Assembly (NCBI GenBank): GCA_946811185.2
Contig: OX328102.1
Location: 18,663,194-18,727,193 of the forward strand
Reading direction: 5' to 3'
DNA: 64,000 bases
Source: Hippopus hippopus
Taxonomy: Eukaryota > Mollusca > Bivalvia > Cardiida > Cardiidae
Part shown: positions 42,475 through 53,220 of the stretch, piece after piece
Layout of the letters: each line of letters begins with the position of its first letter
How positions within the stretch are numbered: position 1 is the stretch's first letter
Notes under the pieces: generated by a model
Told to the model about the DNA's origin: nothing
What the model saw: the letters and a program-made list of their open reading frames with translations, nothing else
Database searches by the model: none
Made by a program: the position numbers and the translations under genes

Positions 42475-45131
42475 AGCTCATCTGAGCACAATGCGCTCAA
42501 GGTGAGCTATTGTGATCGCCCTTTGTCAGGCATCTGTCGTCCGACAACAATTTCTTTAAACGTCTTCTTCTCCTAAACCACTGGGCCAATCTTGATGAAA
42601 CTTGGCAGGGATGTTCCTTGGGTAAAGCTCTACCAAAGTTGTTCAAAGAATTGAATTCCACTAGTAACTCTGGTTGCCATGGCAACAAAAAGGAAAAAAA
42701 TGCAAAATCTTTGAAAATCTTCTCCTCTTAAACTAGAAGGCATAGAGCTTTGATATCTAGTATGTAGCATCTCCTAGTGGACCTCTATCAAGTTTGTTCA
42801 TATGATGCCCCTGGGGTCAAAACTGGCCCTGCCCCGGGAGTCACAAGTTTGACCATAGGAACAAAGAAGGAAAACTTTAAAATTCTTCTTCTCTGAAACT
42901 GGAAGGCATAGAGCTTTGATATTTGGTATGTAGCATCTCCTAGTGGACCTCTACCAAGTTTGTTCATTTGATGCCCCTGGGGTCAAAACTGGCCCCGCCC
43001 TGGGGGTCACAAGTTCTAACATAGGAACAAAAAAGGGAAAACTTCAAAATTCTTCTTCTTTGAAACTGGAAGGCCCAGAGCTTTCATATTTGGTATGTAG
43101 CATCTCCTAGTAGGCCTCTACCAAGTTTGTTCATTTGATGCCCCTGGGGTCAAAACTGGCCCCGCCCCGGGGGTCACAAGTTCGAACATAGGAAAAAAGA
43201 AGGAAAACTTTAAAATTCTTCTTCTGTGAAACTGGTAGGCATAGAGCTTTGATATTTTGTATGTAGCATCTCCTAGTGGACCTCTACCAAGTTTGTTCAT
43301 ACGCTGCCCCTGGGGTCAAAACTGGCCCTGCCCCGAAGCTCACAAATTAGAACAAAGGAACAAAAAAGGAAAACTTTAAAATTCTTCTTCTCTAAAACTG
43401 GAAGGTGTAGAGCTTTGATATTTGGTATGTAGCATCTTCTAGTGGACCTCTACCAAGTTTATTCATATGATGCCCCTGGGGTCAAAACTGGCCCCGTCCC
43501 AGGGGTCACAAGTTTGAACATAGGAACAAAAAAGGGAAAACTTTAAAATTCTTCTTCTGTGAAACTGGAAGGCGTAGAGCTTTGATATTTGGTATGTAGT
43601 GAACCTGTTCTAAGTTTGTTAGCCCACCTGAGCACAATATGTTCAGTGAGTTCAAAATTGGGTCACCTGGGGTCATAAACTAGGTCACTAGGTCAAATTA
43701 AAGAAATACTTTGTGGGCACACTAGAAGCTACATTTATTGCTCAAATGACCTGAAGTTTGGTCAGAATGTTTGTCTTGCTGAAATCTCGGATGAGTTCGG
43801 ATTTTGGTCATCTGGGATCATAAACTAGGTCACTAGGTCAAATTAAAGAAATACCTTTAGGGCACTCTAGAGGCCACATTTCTTGCTCAATTGACTTGAA
43901 AATTGGTCAGAATGTTTGTCTTGATAAAATCTCACAAGAATCTGAATTTGGGTCAACTAGGATCATAAACTAGGTCACTAGGTCAAATTGAAGAGGCCAC
44001 ATTTATTGTTCAATTGATTTGAAAATTGGTTAAAATGTTTCTCATGATAAAATCTAAGATAGATGAGTTCAAAATTTGGTCATCTGGGGTCATAATCTAG
44101 GTTACTAGGTCAAATTAAAGAAATACCTTAAGGGCACTCTAGAGGCCTCATTTATTGCCCAATTGACTTTAAAATTGGTCAGAATGTTTGTCTTGATGAA
44201 ATCTCGGATGAGTTTGGATTTGGGTCACCTGGGATCATAAACTAGGTCACTAGGTCAAATTAAAGAAATACCTCTAGGGCACTCTAGAGGCCACATTTAT
44301 TGCTCAATTAACTTGATAATTGGTCAGAATGCTTGTCTTGATAAAATCTCACATGAATCTGAGTTTGGGTCAACTCAGGTCATAAACTAGGTCACTAGGT
44401 CAAATTAAAGAAATACCGTTAGGGCACTTGAGAGGCCACATTTTTGTCTCAATTGACTTGAAAATTGGTCAGAATATATGTCTTGATCAAATCTTACATG
44501 AATCTGAGTTTGGGTCAACTCGGGTCATAAACTAGGTCACTAGGTCAAATTAAAGAAATACCTTTAGGGCACTCTAGAGGCCACATATATTGTTCAATTG
44601 ATTTGAAAATTGGTTTAAATGTTTCTCTTGATAAAATCTAAGATGAGTTCAAAATTGGGTCACCCGGGGTCATAATCTAGGTCACTAGGTCAAATTAAAG
44701 AAATACCTTGTGGGCACTCTAGAGGCCTCATTTATTGCTCAATTGACTTGAAAATTGGTCAGAATGTTTGTTTTGATGAAATCTCGGATTAGTTTGGATT
44801 TGGGTCACCTGGGATCATAAACTAGGTCACTAGGTTGAATTAAAGAAATACCTTTAGGGCACTCTAGAGGCCACATTTATTTCTCAGTTAACTTGAAAAC
44901 TGTTCAGAATGTTTGTCTTGATAAATATTTTGATGAGTTCTAAATTGGGTCATGTATGGTGATAAAGTAGGTCACTAGGTCAACTTACGGAAATTTCTTG
45001 TGGATGCTCTAGATGCCACATTTTAAGCTCAATTGACCTGACAATTGGTCAGAAAATGAATTTTGCACGTGGAGTGAAATTTCGTCTATTGACTCGGGTG
45101 AGCGATCCAGGGCCATCATGGCCCTCTTGTT
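42475..45131 (+). mobile_element. Family C element 2, with 166-bp and 145-bp tandem arrays
   Basis: It starts AGCTCATCTGAGC after TTTT and ends with the same GGGCCATCATGGCCC-TCTTGTT as elements 1 and 3. Five ~166-bp monomers (CCTGGGGTCAAAACTGG at 42810, 42976, 43143, 43309, 43475) are followed by an internal start-like CACCTGAGCACAA at 43625. About nine ~145-bp monomers (ACTAGGTCACTAGGTCAAAT) then run from 43679 to 44960. No coding frame. Confidence 0.78.
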
Positions 45132-45231
45132 AGGAGATTTACAGCTAGATGTCAAACTTTTACAGCTTGAACTGCCCCTGCCAGCCATCGATAAATTAGT
45201 GCAGATTACACCAGACTTTAGTTAACTCTTT

Positions 45232-45448
45232 ACCAAACGATGAAATTTTAGACTGGTCCAGATTGAAAGCATTTGCAGACGACAAAATTAATGGGACTCA
45301 AAAATTAAAACTTGTTCTGGGAGGGTAGAAAAAATTGTAGGAAAAGGGGGCAATGCTGGTTACTAAATTTTCTCCTTTTTCCACAATGTTATCAAAAGGC
45401 TTCTTTCTCACAGTCATGAACACCCGGGATTGTTTGGTAAAGAGTTAA
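45232..45448 (+). mobile_element. Family A MITE copy 18, TTAA at both ends
   Basis: TTAACTCTTTACCAAACGAT to GTTTGGTAAAGAGTTAA, among the best-preserved termini. Centre GCAATGCTGGTTACTAAATT is damaged. Confidence 0.85.
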
Positions 45449-45572
45449 CACAGCTCTTAAATTACGAGGAGGATTGCCGATTATATAATTTAGATTTAAA
45501 TTAGCAAGTATTAATTCTCTATTGTGATAACTCATTATTTATGGCTAAAAAGTATCCTCACCATATAGATAT

Positions 45573-45752
45573 TTAACCCCTTACCAAATAATTCGTGGTA
45601 TTAACAACCTGAAAGAAAGACTTTTAAAAACATTGTGAAAAACAGCAAAAATGCTGGTGAAACAAATTTCAATTTTTGAATCCGGTACTTATTTAGTTTT
45701 CAAATCCTTTGAATTTGGACAAGTCCAAAATTTTTTCGTTGGGTAAAGACTT
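45573..45752 (-). mobile_element. Family A MITE copy 19 (half palindrome lost)
   Basis: TTAACCCCTTACCAAATAAT to TTCGTTGGGTAAAGAC. The palindrome's second arm is missing. Confidence 0.7.
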
Positions 45753-46541
45753 AGTCCTTTGATTAAACTCTTCCTGTCGGCAAGGTAAACTTTGGATACC
45801 CATTGATAACTAACAGCATGAGCAAACCGTCAAAGGCCTGATTTTCCCTGATGGTATTATTTCAACAAAAAATGTGAGTGGTTTGGTCTATGCCTTACAC
45901 TTTTTCAAGTTGCTTTTATTCCATTTTAAAAAGAAATTAGACTTGAATCAAGTTATGATCAGCTAAGATAAGGAGATTTATTTTTTGAATGATGCAACTT
46001 TGGTGATAGGTCGTAATATCTGTGTGGCATATTTCCAGCTGAATAATCACAATTTTAGCATTTCTATGGTCAGTGTGAAGTCTACATGCATCTTATAGGA
46101 GGTCATCAATGAAATCCCTGATTTACAAAGTTGTGGCAGCATCTTTTAAGCGAAGGCGCCTTATAGTGGAGCATATACGGTAACTTTCAGCTCCTAGGAT
46201 AATAAACATTCACTCTGAAAGTAAATGTCAAATTTCGCATCACATTGAAATATAGAATTCCCTATTTTCAGGTTGAGAAATATCATATCATATTATTGTC
46301 TAGTCTTGTCATTTCGGTTTGGTATGCATACTGCTTATTTGTTCTGGACATTTATTTGACCACTTGGGTCTTTGTACAAGTACTTTAGACATTATCCATA
46401 TAATCTGATGCTTACATTACCATTTCTACAAGTTAAATGATCTGCTTGTAGACTCGAAATTGATAATATTTTATTTCCATGTTCTATTTTATTGCATTTG
46501 TTCTGATTCCTGGTTTACAAAAAATGTTAAGGGATCTCTTC
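45753..46541. other. No gene recognised
   Basis: It includes the presumed right end of the composite element (46150-46182); otherwise AT-rich with no ORF of note. 47155-47690 is also bare. Confidence 0.5.
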
Positions 46542-46544
46542 TAA

Positions 46545-47151
46545 AGCCTTGGTCACACCGAGCTAACGGATGAGTAACGGATAAAAAATCATTTTATCCG
46601 TTCGTGTCCGTTCGTATCCGTTTTATGTCCGTTTCTTATCCAGTGAATCCGCTACTTGTCTGGCGATGTCCGGTGATGTCCGTTCAGTCCAGTAGGAAGT
46701 TTTGAGCATGTTCAAAACTTTCCACCGGACAAAACGGACGGAGACATGCAAATGATAGACTTTGGATGCATCTGACAATTTATACCCTCGGCATGTCACG
46801 TGACCGGTACGTTCCTCGTACGTTGGTGTTCGGTACATTTCCGTTCATCGTACGTTTTGTCCGGTTCTCATGCGTTGCACTTCCGTTTTATCCGGTACAA
46901 GTCCCTTACTTGTACGGTGATATCCGTTAATAGACCGTTTATTATCCTGTACATATCCGTTAAACGTGCGTTTTTTTCCGTTACATGTGCGGTACTCGTG
47001 CGGTCATTGTGTGGCTTCCTCGCTCCACACACCGATCGCGTGAGCCTCGAGCGGCAGAGGAGATGAAGTTTGTCTCCGGATAACCAAATTCTGCATGTTT
47101 TTGTCCGTTTCCCCCCCCGTTACATATCCGTTAGCCGGTCTGACCAAGCCT
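46545..47151. mobile_element. Harbinger-like MITE rich in TCCGTT repeats
   Basis: Inverted ends AGCCTTGGTCACACCG and CGGTCTGACCAAGCCT, continuing GCTAACGGAT, with TAA at both flanks (46542-46544 and 47152-47154) as for PIF/Harbinger. The interior has dozens of degenerate TCCGTT/ACGTRCG words. ORFs here are by-products of the repeat. Confidence 0.75.
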
Positions 47152-49228
47152 TAAAGACCACCATTAACAATTCAACGGAATGTGAGGCTTACAATCTCTG
47201 CATTTTAATGAAAACTACTTTCGAACATTGTTTTTGATGATTGTTTTTGATGACTATTATTGGTCTGTGAGGGCAAATACAAGTACTTTAGAATTATCCA
47301 AAGATCGATGAAAATAATTTTGAAACTATTTTGGTAATTTATGAAAAGTTGAATACCTCAAAAGACATTTGTTTGATTCTTTAATTGAAGACAAATTTAA
47401 CACACTCCGACAGTAATGTAGAAATCAGTTCGTTTGTACCATGTCATGTCTGTTTTGTATGATTTGGTTCAGGATGTTTTGATGCAGCGCTAAATTGAGC
47501 TCAGATAATAGCTTCATAAGATGCGAATATCAGAAATCTGCTTTTCTCATGTTGATTTTTGACCAGATCTGACATCCAAAGCGTTCCTTATTACTGAGCA
47601 TGAGAGTGTATCATGCTTCAAGCAAGCTCTTCCTTTAGTTTTGATCTTGTTGTGTACACTGAACCCTGAGTCTTTCACACGTGAAAGTGGTGAGTGGTGA
47701 AGTCAACACATTACAGATAACATAGCAAAATCGGGGAACATGTCCTTGTAGTTTTTCATAATGACACTGCAGGCTTCTTGTAGGGAACAATTCAGTGATT
47801 GCAAAACAAGCTGGTAGTTGTCTTCTTTTGCTCTGTTTAGATCCAGCACTATTTTCTTGTCCATACAGGTCAGTTAGCTGTCTTCATCACCATATTCTTC
47901 AAGGCCATTTATATTCTTAGGTATTTTAGCTGGTTTGAGGACTTTGTTCAAGAATTGGATGTTTTTCATAGTTTTCATCAAATCTGGAACTAATGTTATC
48001 AATCAGTTTTTCAAGATTATCAGTTGAGTTGTTTTGAAACTGCATTCTTACCTGTTGTCTGTCTGTCAGTTTCACTTCTAGGTAGATGCTTTTGTATTTC
48101 CTGGGTCATCATATATTTTTGTCAGTTGTGGTCGATTTCTTGTCTTAAATAAGTTGAGCTTTTTCAAAGTGGTTTCTACCATTTGATTGACTGTGCAAAT
48201 GTCTATTAGGTCTGGTTGGAATATCTTGGAAAGTTTGGCCACCACTGAGAGAACGCCATTCAAGAAACCAGTAGGAAGAACAAGAGTCACACATTTAACT
48301 TTATTGAAAAGTCCTTTGGCTTCACCATGCCCCTTCGCAGCCTCATGTTCAAATGTGTTGTAAAGTGCTGGGAAGCAACTTGCCCTTACTGCTCCATGGA
48401 GGCTTAACCATGTGAAATTAGTAGGCTCTTTCAGGGCATGATACTCCACATTTCCATCATTGACTAAAGCCATCATAGATCTTAGCTCAGTATATCTGTC
48501 AGCTGAGTTGGAAAAGTACCTGTAGATGTTCTTCAATGAGTGCTGATACTCTGTGAACAAGGGGATGTCTCTACATGCTTGTCCTGCTGCAAGGGCTAAC
48601 TTGTGAGCTAATTGAGTGAATCTGCATCATTAGGGTGTTGTGATCTCATCGAAGTCTAGCACCTACACCATTTTGCTGGCCAGTCATTACAGCTGCTCAA
48701 TCACTGGCAAGAGACATGAGCTTGGACATGGATATTCCCTTTTTTACAAACAATTTCACAATTTTGCTTACAGTGGTTTCGGCCTTCCCATCAACAACAC
48801 TTATACAATCAACAAAATGCATGGTAGATTGGTTATCATTAAAACTCTAATATACACATTCAGTTTCTTATGAACAGTCACCTTGCTGCTCTCATCAATT
48901 ATCAAACCGTTGAATTCAGAGTCCCTTATACTATGATCCACCTTTTGATTTGATTTCTTCAATTGTGCACAGTTTTGAGGTATCTTGAGGACAATCGTTC
49001 TTTAACTAAAGTGCTAGTAGTCAGGAATATTGGTTCAGGGCCTTCTTTGGTAATGTAATACATAGTATCCTTCATTTCTCCAACAAAACCCCATACCTTT
49101 TGTAATCAGTAGAATTGTTCACTCAGACAGTTATAATGAGCACAAACAATATAGGTTAGTTAATATTAAGGGTTTTTTGGTTGAGAGTTTAATTCTTTCC
49201 TAGAGGCGTAATTCAATTCTAGGAACAA

Positions 49229-49464
49229 GTAACCCATTACTACAGGACAAAATTTAAGACTGGCTCAAATGGAAAGCACTTGTCTTGCAGACAACAAATA
49301 CAATATGACCTAACTGCTACAGTTTACATCAAGAAGAATCCAAAACATTGTGGAAAAAGGAGAAAATGCTGGTTACCAGTATTTTCTTTTTTTTCCACTA
49401 AGTTTTTAAACAGCTTCCTATCTTAGGGGCATTCAAACTCGGGATGGTGAGGGCAAAAGTTTAA
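49229..49464 (+). mobile_element. Family A MITE copy 20
   Basis: GTAACCCATTACTACAGGAC to GTGAGGGCAAAAGTTTAA. Centre AAAATGCTGGTTACCAGTAT. It interrupts the ZNF862-like pseudogene. Confidence 0.75.
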
Positions 49465-49528
49465 ACAATTTGCTAATAACTAAATTATAATTAAATAGTT
49501 GGATTTTGTGAACATTGTCAGTTGTTAG

Positions 49529-49592
49529 GAGAGTAGAAAAATGCTGGCTACCAGGGTTATCTTCTTTTCCAAAATGTTTTCAAAAAGTAAAA
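49529..49592 (+). mobile_element. Family A central fragment
   Basis: GAGTAGAAAAATGCTGGCTA and TTTTCCAAAATGTTTTCAAA. Confidence 0.45.
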
Positions 49593-50270
49593 TGTTAAGT
49601 TGGTAACATGTAGACTCAGGTGAGTATGCACAGAAGAATTCAAGAAAGACCAGAGAAAGACAGACAGAATGGTAAAAGAACATGGGAGGAAGAATAGCAA
49701 ATTATTAGAGATCTACTTCGACGACTTGGTTTTCTCTGTTTTGCTTGTCTAACTTCAGCTGCTAGTTTGTGGTCTTTGGTCATCTCGTGTTTTGAGAATG
49801 TTGATGCTTGGAGATTTGGCATACCTGTAGCCCCATGGTGTTCTTTTTGTTTTTCTTTACACCAGGTACAAGTAGCTCTTAACTGGCCCTCAGCATCCAA
49901 TTCCTGGAGCCAAGGAAAAGTCATGTCCAAGTTTGACAACCACTTGTTTTCTAGCTTTATGGTCAATTTTTTTTTTGATTTTGCACTTGTCTGATCACTA
50001 GGCTAATCTAGAGCCTTTTTATGCCAGATATTTCTCCATTTTGAAATTTGTTTGCAGATAATGTCACACATATGCACAATATGTGACAGATAATCCAATA
50101 ATGGTGAAAAGAGATATGATTGTGAAACATTGTTCTTAATTAAATAATTGTTTTTACTCGAAAGATCAATTAAAAAATTCATCATAAAGTTTAAAGGTTG
50201 TGGACAATACTCAATTATCTAGTACCATTGCTTCCCATGGATCACATCATTAGATGTTAACTGCCTTTCT

Positions 50271-50498
50271 TTAACCCTTTCCCAAACAATCCCTGGTTTT
50301 CACGACCCTGAAAAAGAAGGCTTTTGAAAACATCATGGGAAAAGGAGAAAATGCTGGTAACCAGCATTTTCTCCTATTCTCACAATGCTTTCTACCCCTC
50401 AAGAACAAATTTCAATTTTTGAGTCACATTTACTTTGTCGTCTGCAAATGCTTTCAATTTGGACCAGTCTAAAATTTTGTCGTTTGGTAAAGAGTTAA
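50271..50498 (-). mobile_element. Family A MITE copy 21, TTAA at both ends
   Basis: TTAACCCTTTCCCAAACAAT to GTCGTTTGGTAAAGAGTTAA. Well-preserved palindrome (GAAAATGCTGGTAACCAGC). Confidence 0.88.
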
Positions 50499-50832
50499 TA
50501 GAGTTTATAGATCAATTATCCTGGTAAATATGTAATCCATTGATTGATGCATAATTTGCTAATGTCAAACAGTATGGCGGGCAGCTAGGGCATTGGCTAC
50601 TTGTCATCCAGTGTAACGGGTACTGGGCAAGTGATAGAGAATGACACATTCGGATTGGTTGTTAGTCTCCCAGAAAGCCATGCCAATCTCTTCGAATACA
50701 TGACTTCAGTGATTATGTGTATATTGGAATTATTGCCTCGTAAAACAACACTTCGTAAACTATCACTTGATAAACAAATCAAGCTAAGCAGCTGGTTTTG
50801 GGCGCATGCCCTGAAAAAAAAAGTTGTCATCT

Positions 50833-51076
50833 GGGCCCGTGCTCATAAAACTTGAGTCCATGCTCAACTGAGTTTATGCTCAAACTTTAAAGTCTTATTT
50901 ATGCTTGAGACAGTATGGAAATCTGAAATGAAGACTTTGATTTGATAGGCAAAAACAATGCAAAGCTCTAAAGCTCAGAAAGTAGTCCATAAAGTTTCTC
51001 ACGGAACATTTATATAACTTTGAAATTTCATGCTCAGCTGAGTTCAGCACGAAAAGAGTTTTATAAGCACTGACCC
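50833..51076. mobile_element. MITE with GGGCCCGTGCTCATAAAACT ends
   Basis: Inverted ends GGGCCCGTGCTCATAAAACT and the complement of GGGTCAGTGCTTATAAAACT (4 mismatches in 20). CTCAACTGAG and CTCAGCTGAG lie inward of each end. 244 bp, no coding capacity. Confidence 0.6.
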
Positions 51077-52949
51077 TGGTGGCCTCCTTTGTTAGGATTT
51101 TTCGTCCTCCACTGGGAAAGGTTGTCGTTTGAGACGATGGTATTGGTGTTTCCGAGAACTTTGTATAAATATATCATGTATAACAACTGCAAAACAACCA
51201 AAAATTATAAAGTCAATTCTGCCAGAGCAAAAAGCATTAGATATCTTTACAAAATCCATGTGATGTCTAGAAATTTATATCTTGTCTTCTTTCTTTTGTC
51301 TGGTTATTTTGACTGCAGTGTACCTCCCAGGTGGTGGATAGTACAACAGCTTAATACTGCACATGGGCAAAGTATTAGAATAGGATTCAAGCTTGTAAAT
51401 GCCCTGAATTGGGGACTTTTTTTTTTCACACTGATTGAGAGAATGGAGGGTTGCATCATCTGAAAGATGGGTTGGCCTAAAATATGCATTGGAAATTTTT
51501 GGTGAAATGGACAAAAGGGAAATGGTCTGATGAAATGGAAATTGTCATGGTCTAAAATTGATGGTGGAGTGAAAAATTTCCAAAGTTTTTTTAGCCCTAC
51601 TGTCTGAAAGAAATCGGTGGCTTTCACAGTATTTATCAAATGGAACAAAACCGCTTGGCATGAAGCACACAGTCTGAAATTGGCAAAAATCAAAAGAGAA
51701 AACTTATCAGTCTGTTGCCAATGGGTAGGTTTGGTCGGGTCACCTGAAAAACAGGTATTTTTTTTCTTTGGCCTTACCAATATTGTGTATGTTTTATTGC
51801 TACTGAATACCAGCCAAATGTGAGAAAAAAAAAGTTAAAAAATGATTAGCTGTCTTGGGTAATAAAAATTGTTACCTCCATTTCATATTTCTAAATAGTA
51901 TTCCTTCTCAAAAACTGTAGCGATCTACTTCTTTCTGCTGTAATTACTACCGAACTACCAGAATTTGGTCACACCATGTTTGCTCAAGGGCTGATGGCAT
52001 GTATTTTTTCTATGCATCAGAAAATGATCAGAAATTATTTTTTATGAAGGCAAATATTGTATAATTCACGTTCTTGCCTTAATTCTTAATTTCATCATGT
52101 TATTTCTTTATCATCATGGAATACAGACATTCGAGGCTACATATGTGCTCTTATTAAATACATGTACTATGTTATCGAGACTGCGACACTGTACTAGTTA
52201 CCATTGTTTGTTGTTGATGCAACCTTGTTTCAATAATGAATCCAACTCTTAATATTTTATGGGACTAGCTGCATCGTTACCAAGTTGCAAATTTCCAATC
52301 TCTGGACATCTCTGAAGGTTCGAGTTGATTAAAAAGTTAACTGAATTTTAAAGTTGCTATTTGCTCTTAGCAGTAAACACACATAGACATGTATGCTTTT
52401 TATCATACATGGTACTAACAGTAGCTTGTAGGCTAGACTTGTCTGTTTTGTATCAAGTCAGTGTTTCCCCCAGAGGGCATTTCTTGCTTTTTTTGACGCA
52501 GTGATTTCTTTGCTGACGCACTTAAATTTGCTGTGTGTTTTTCTGATGCAACCAAAAATATCATTTCAATCTAAACAATAATTCATAATTTACACCATGA
52601 CTTTGAACCAAAAAACTAGGGCACAAAAGAAGGTTTACATGTAAAGATTGAAGATTTTGTTGGCCATGGTTATTGACATCGAGAGTTTATATTACGGTGT
52701 CTGCAACCAATTTTACTGATAATTACTATTAAATATCTGCCTGTTCTGCACAAAAAAGGGTTGAAGAACACATAACTGCTACCAACTGGCTTGTTTCTGA
52801 TGCATTCTTACATTTGAAGCTCTGTTTAGTTATGATTGACCATGTACGGAATAACTATAGGATAAACCATTGGGAGGTCAATTTGTCATGGATTTTGACC
52901 ATTTATCCATGTTTTAAATGTGTACGGTCTGTGTATTCTAGACTTTTTC
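51077..52949. other. No gene recognised
   Basis: Overlapping ORFs of 124 and 158 codons on opposite strands at 51.1-51.8 kb lack domains or splice context. CAGTGTTTCCCCCAGAGG at 52460 resembles a hAT left end but no partner end was found. Confidence 0.45.
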
Positions 52950-53220
52950 CAAAACAGAATAGCAGATGAAACAAAAAAAAAAAAAATCAGAAAAGACTCA
53001 CAGACTTCCTTGTTGTCCCTTCCACAACTAAATTCCCTGAAAATAGGAAATCATCAAATGTAACAAGTATCTGGGACTTGTCAGACTAAGAAGAATGGTT
53101 CAAGATCAGTCTGTGGAGTCACAGAGAAAGGGAAAGGTCCCCAAATGTGAATCTCAGTAGCTTCAAATAGGCATTTAAAACTATGACCCTCAAGATTCCA
53201 GCAATTTTCTGCCTTTCCTG
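52950..53220 (+). repeat. Dispersed repeat, copy 2 (relative at 30015)
   Basis: CCAAAACAGAATAGCAGATG, AGACTCACAGACTTCCTTG and CAGTAGCTTCAAATAGGCAT, with CCCTCAAGATT near the end, collinear with copy 1. Confidence 0.65.

Larger units (their letters stand above)
41838..46182. mobile_element. Possible composite hAT-type element with nested insertions
   Basis: Inverted ends TACCATAAATACTCGACTAT and its partner ending ATATACGGTA at 46182 agree at about 20 of 26 positions. Both are followed by ATAAGRC and TTATAAG motifs of the widespread CGACTATAAGACG repeat type. If this is one element, the family C element (42475-45131) and two family A copies lie inside it. Target duplication not found. Confidence 0.45.
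47690..49966 (-). pseudogene. hAT-derived ZNF862/C17orf113-like gene, degraded
   Basis: Minus-strand pieces lie in order. At 49966-49740 is an N-terminal zinc-finger-like region with MTFPWLQELD, CTWCKEK and HEMTKDHKLAAE. About 48890-48600 has a core with FVDCISVVDGKAET, SKLMSLASD and AAVMTGQQNGVGARLR, broken by stops and frame changes. At 48560-48078 is a 160-codon open piece (YFSNSADRYTELRSMM, FTWLSLHGAVRASCFPAL). A further readable piece (ENYQL-like, MKNYKDMFPDFAML) runs to about 47700. The layout matches animal ZNF862/KIAA1586-type proteins derived from hAT transposases. Family A repeats interrupt the 5' part at 49229-49592. It is probably non-functional. Confidence 0.65.

Noticed and set aside
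49640..49740. CRISPR-like or other prokaryotic features
   Set aside because: Nothing of this kind in the window; tandem arrays have monomers of 145-166 bp without spacers and the genes are eukaryotic.
50601..50855. 84-codon plus-strand ORF preceded by an acceptor-like CATCCAG
   Set aside because: Plausible amino-acid content but it runs into the MITE at 50833 and has no partner exon; insufficient evidence for a gene.
51304..51780. 158-codon minus-strand ORF
   Set aside because: Low-complexity composition, overlaps a plus-strand ORF, and lacks a recognisable domain or splice context.
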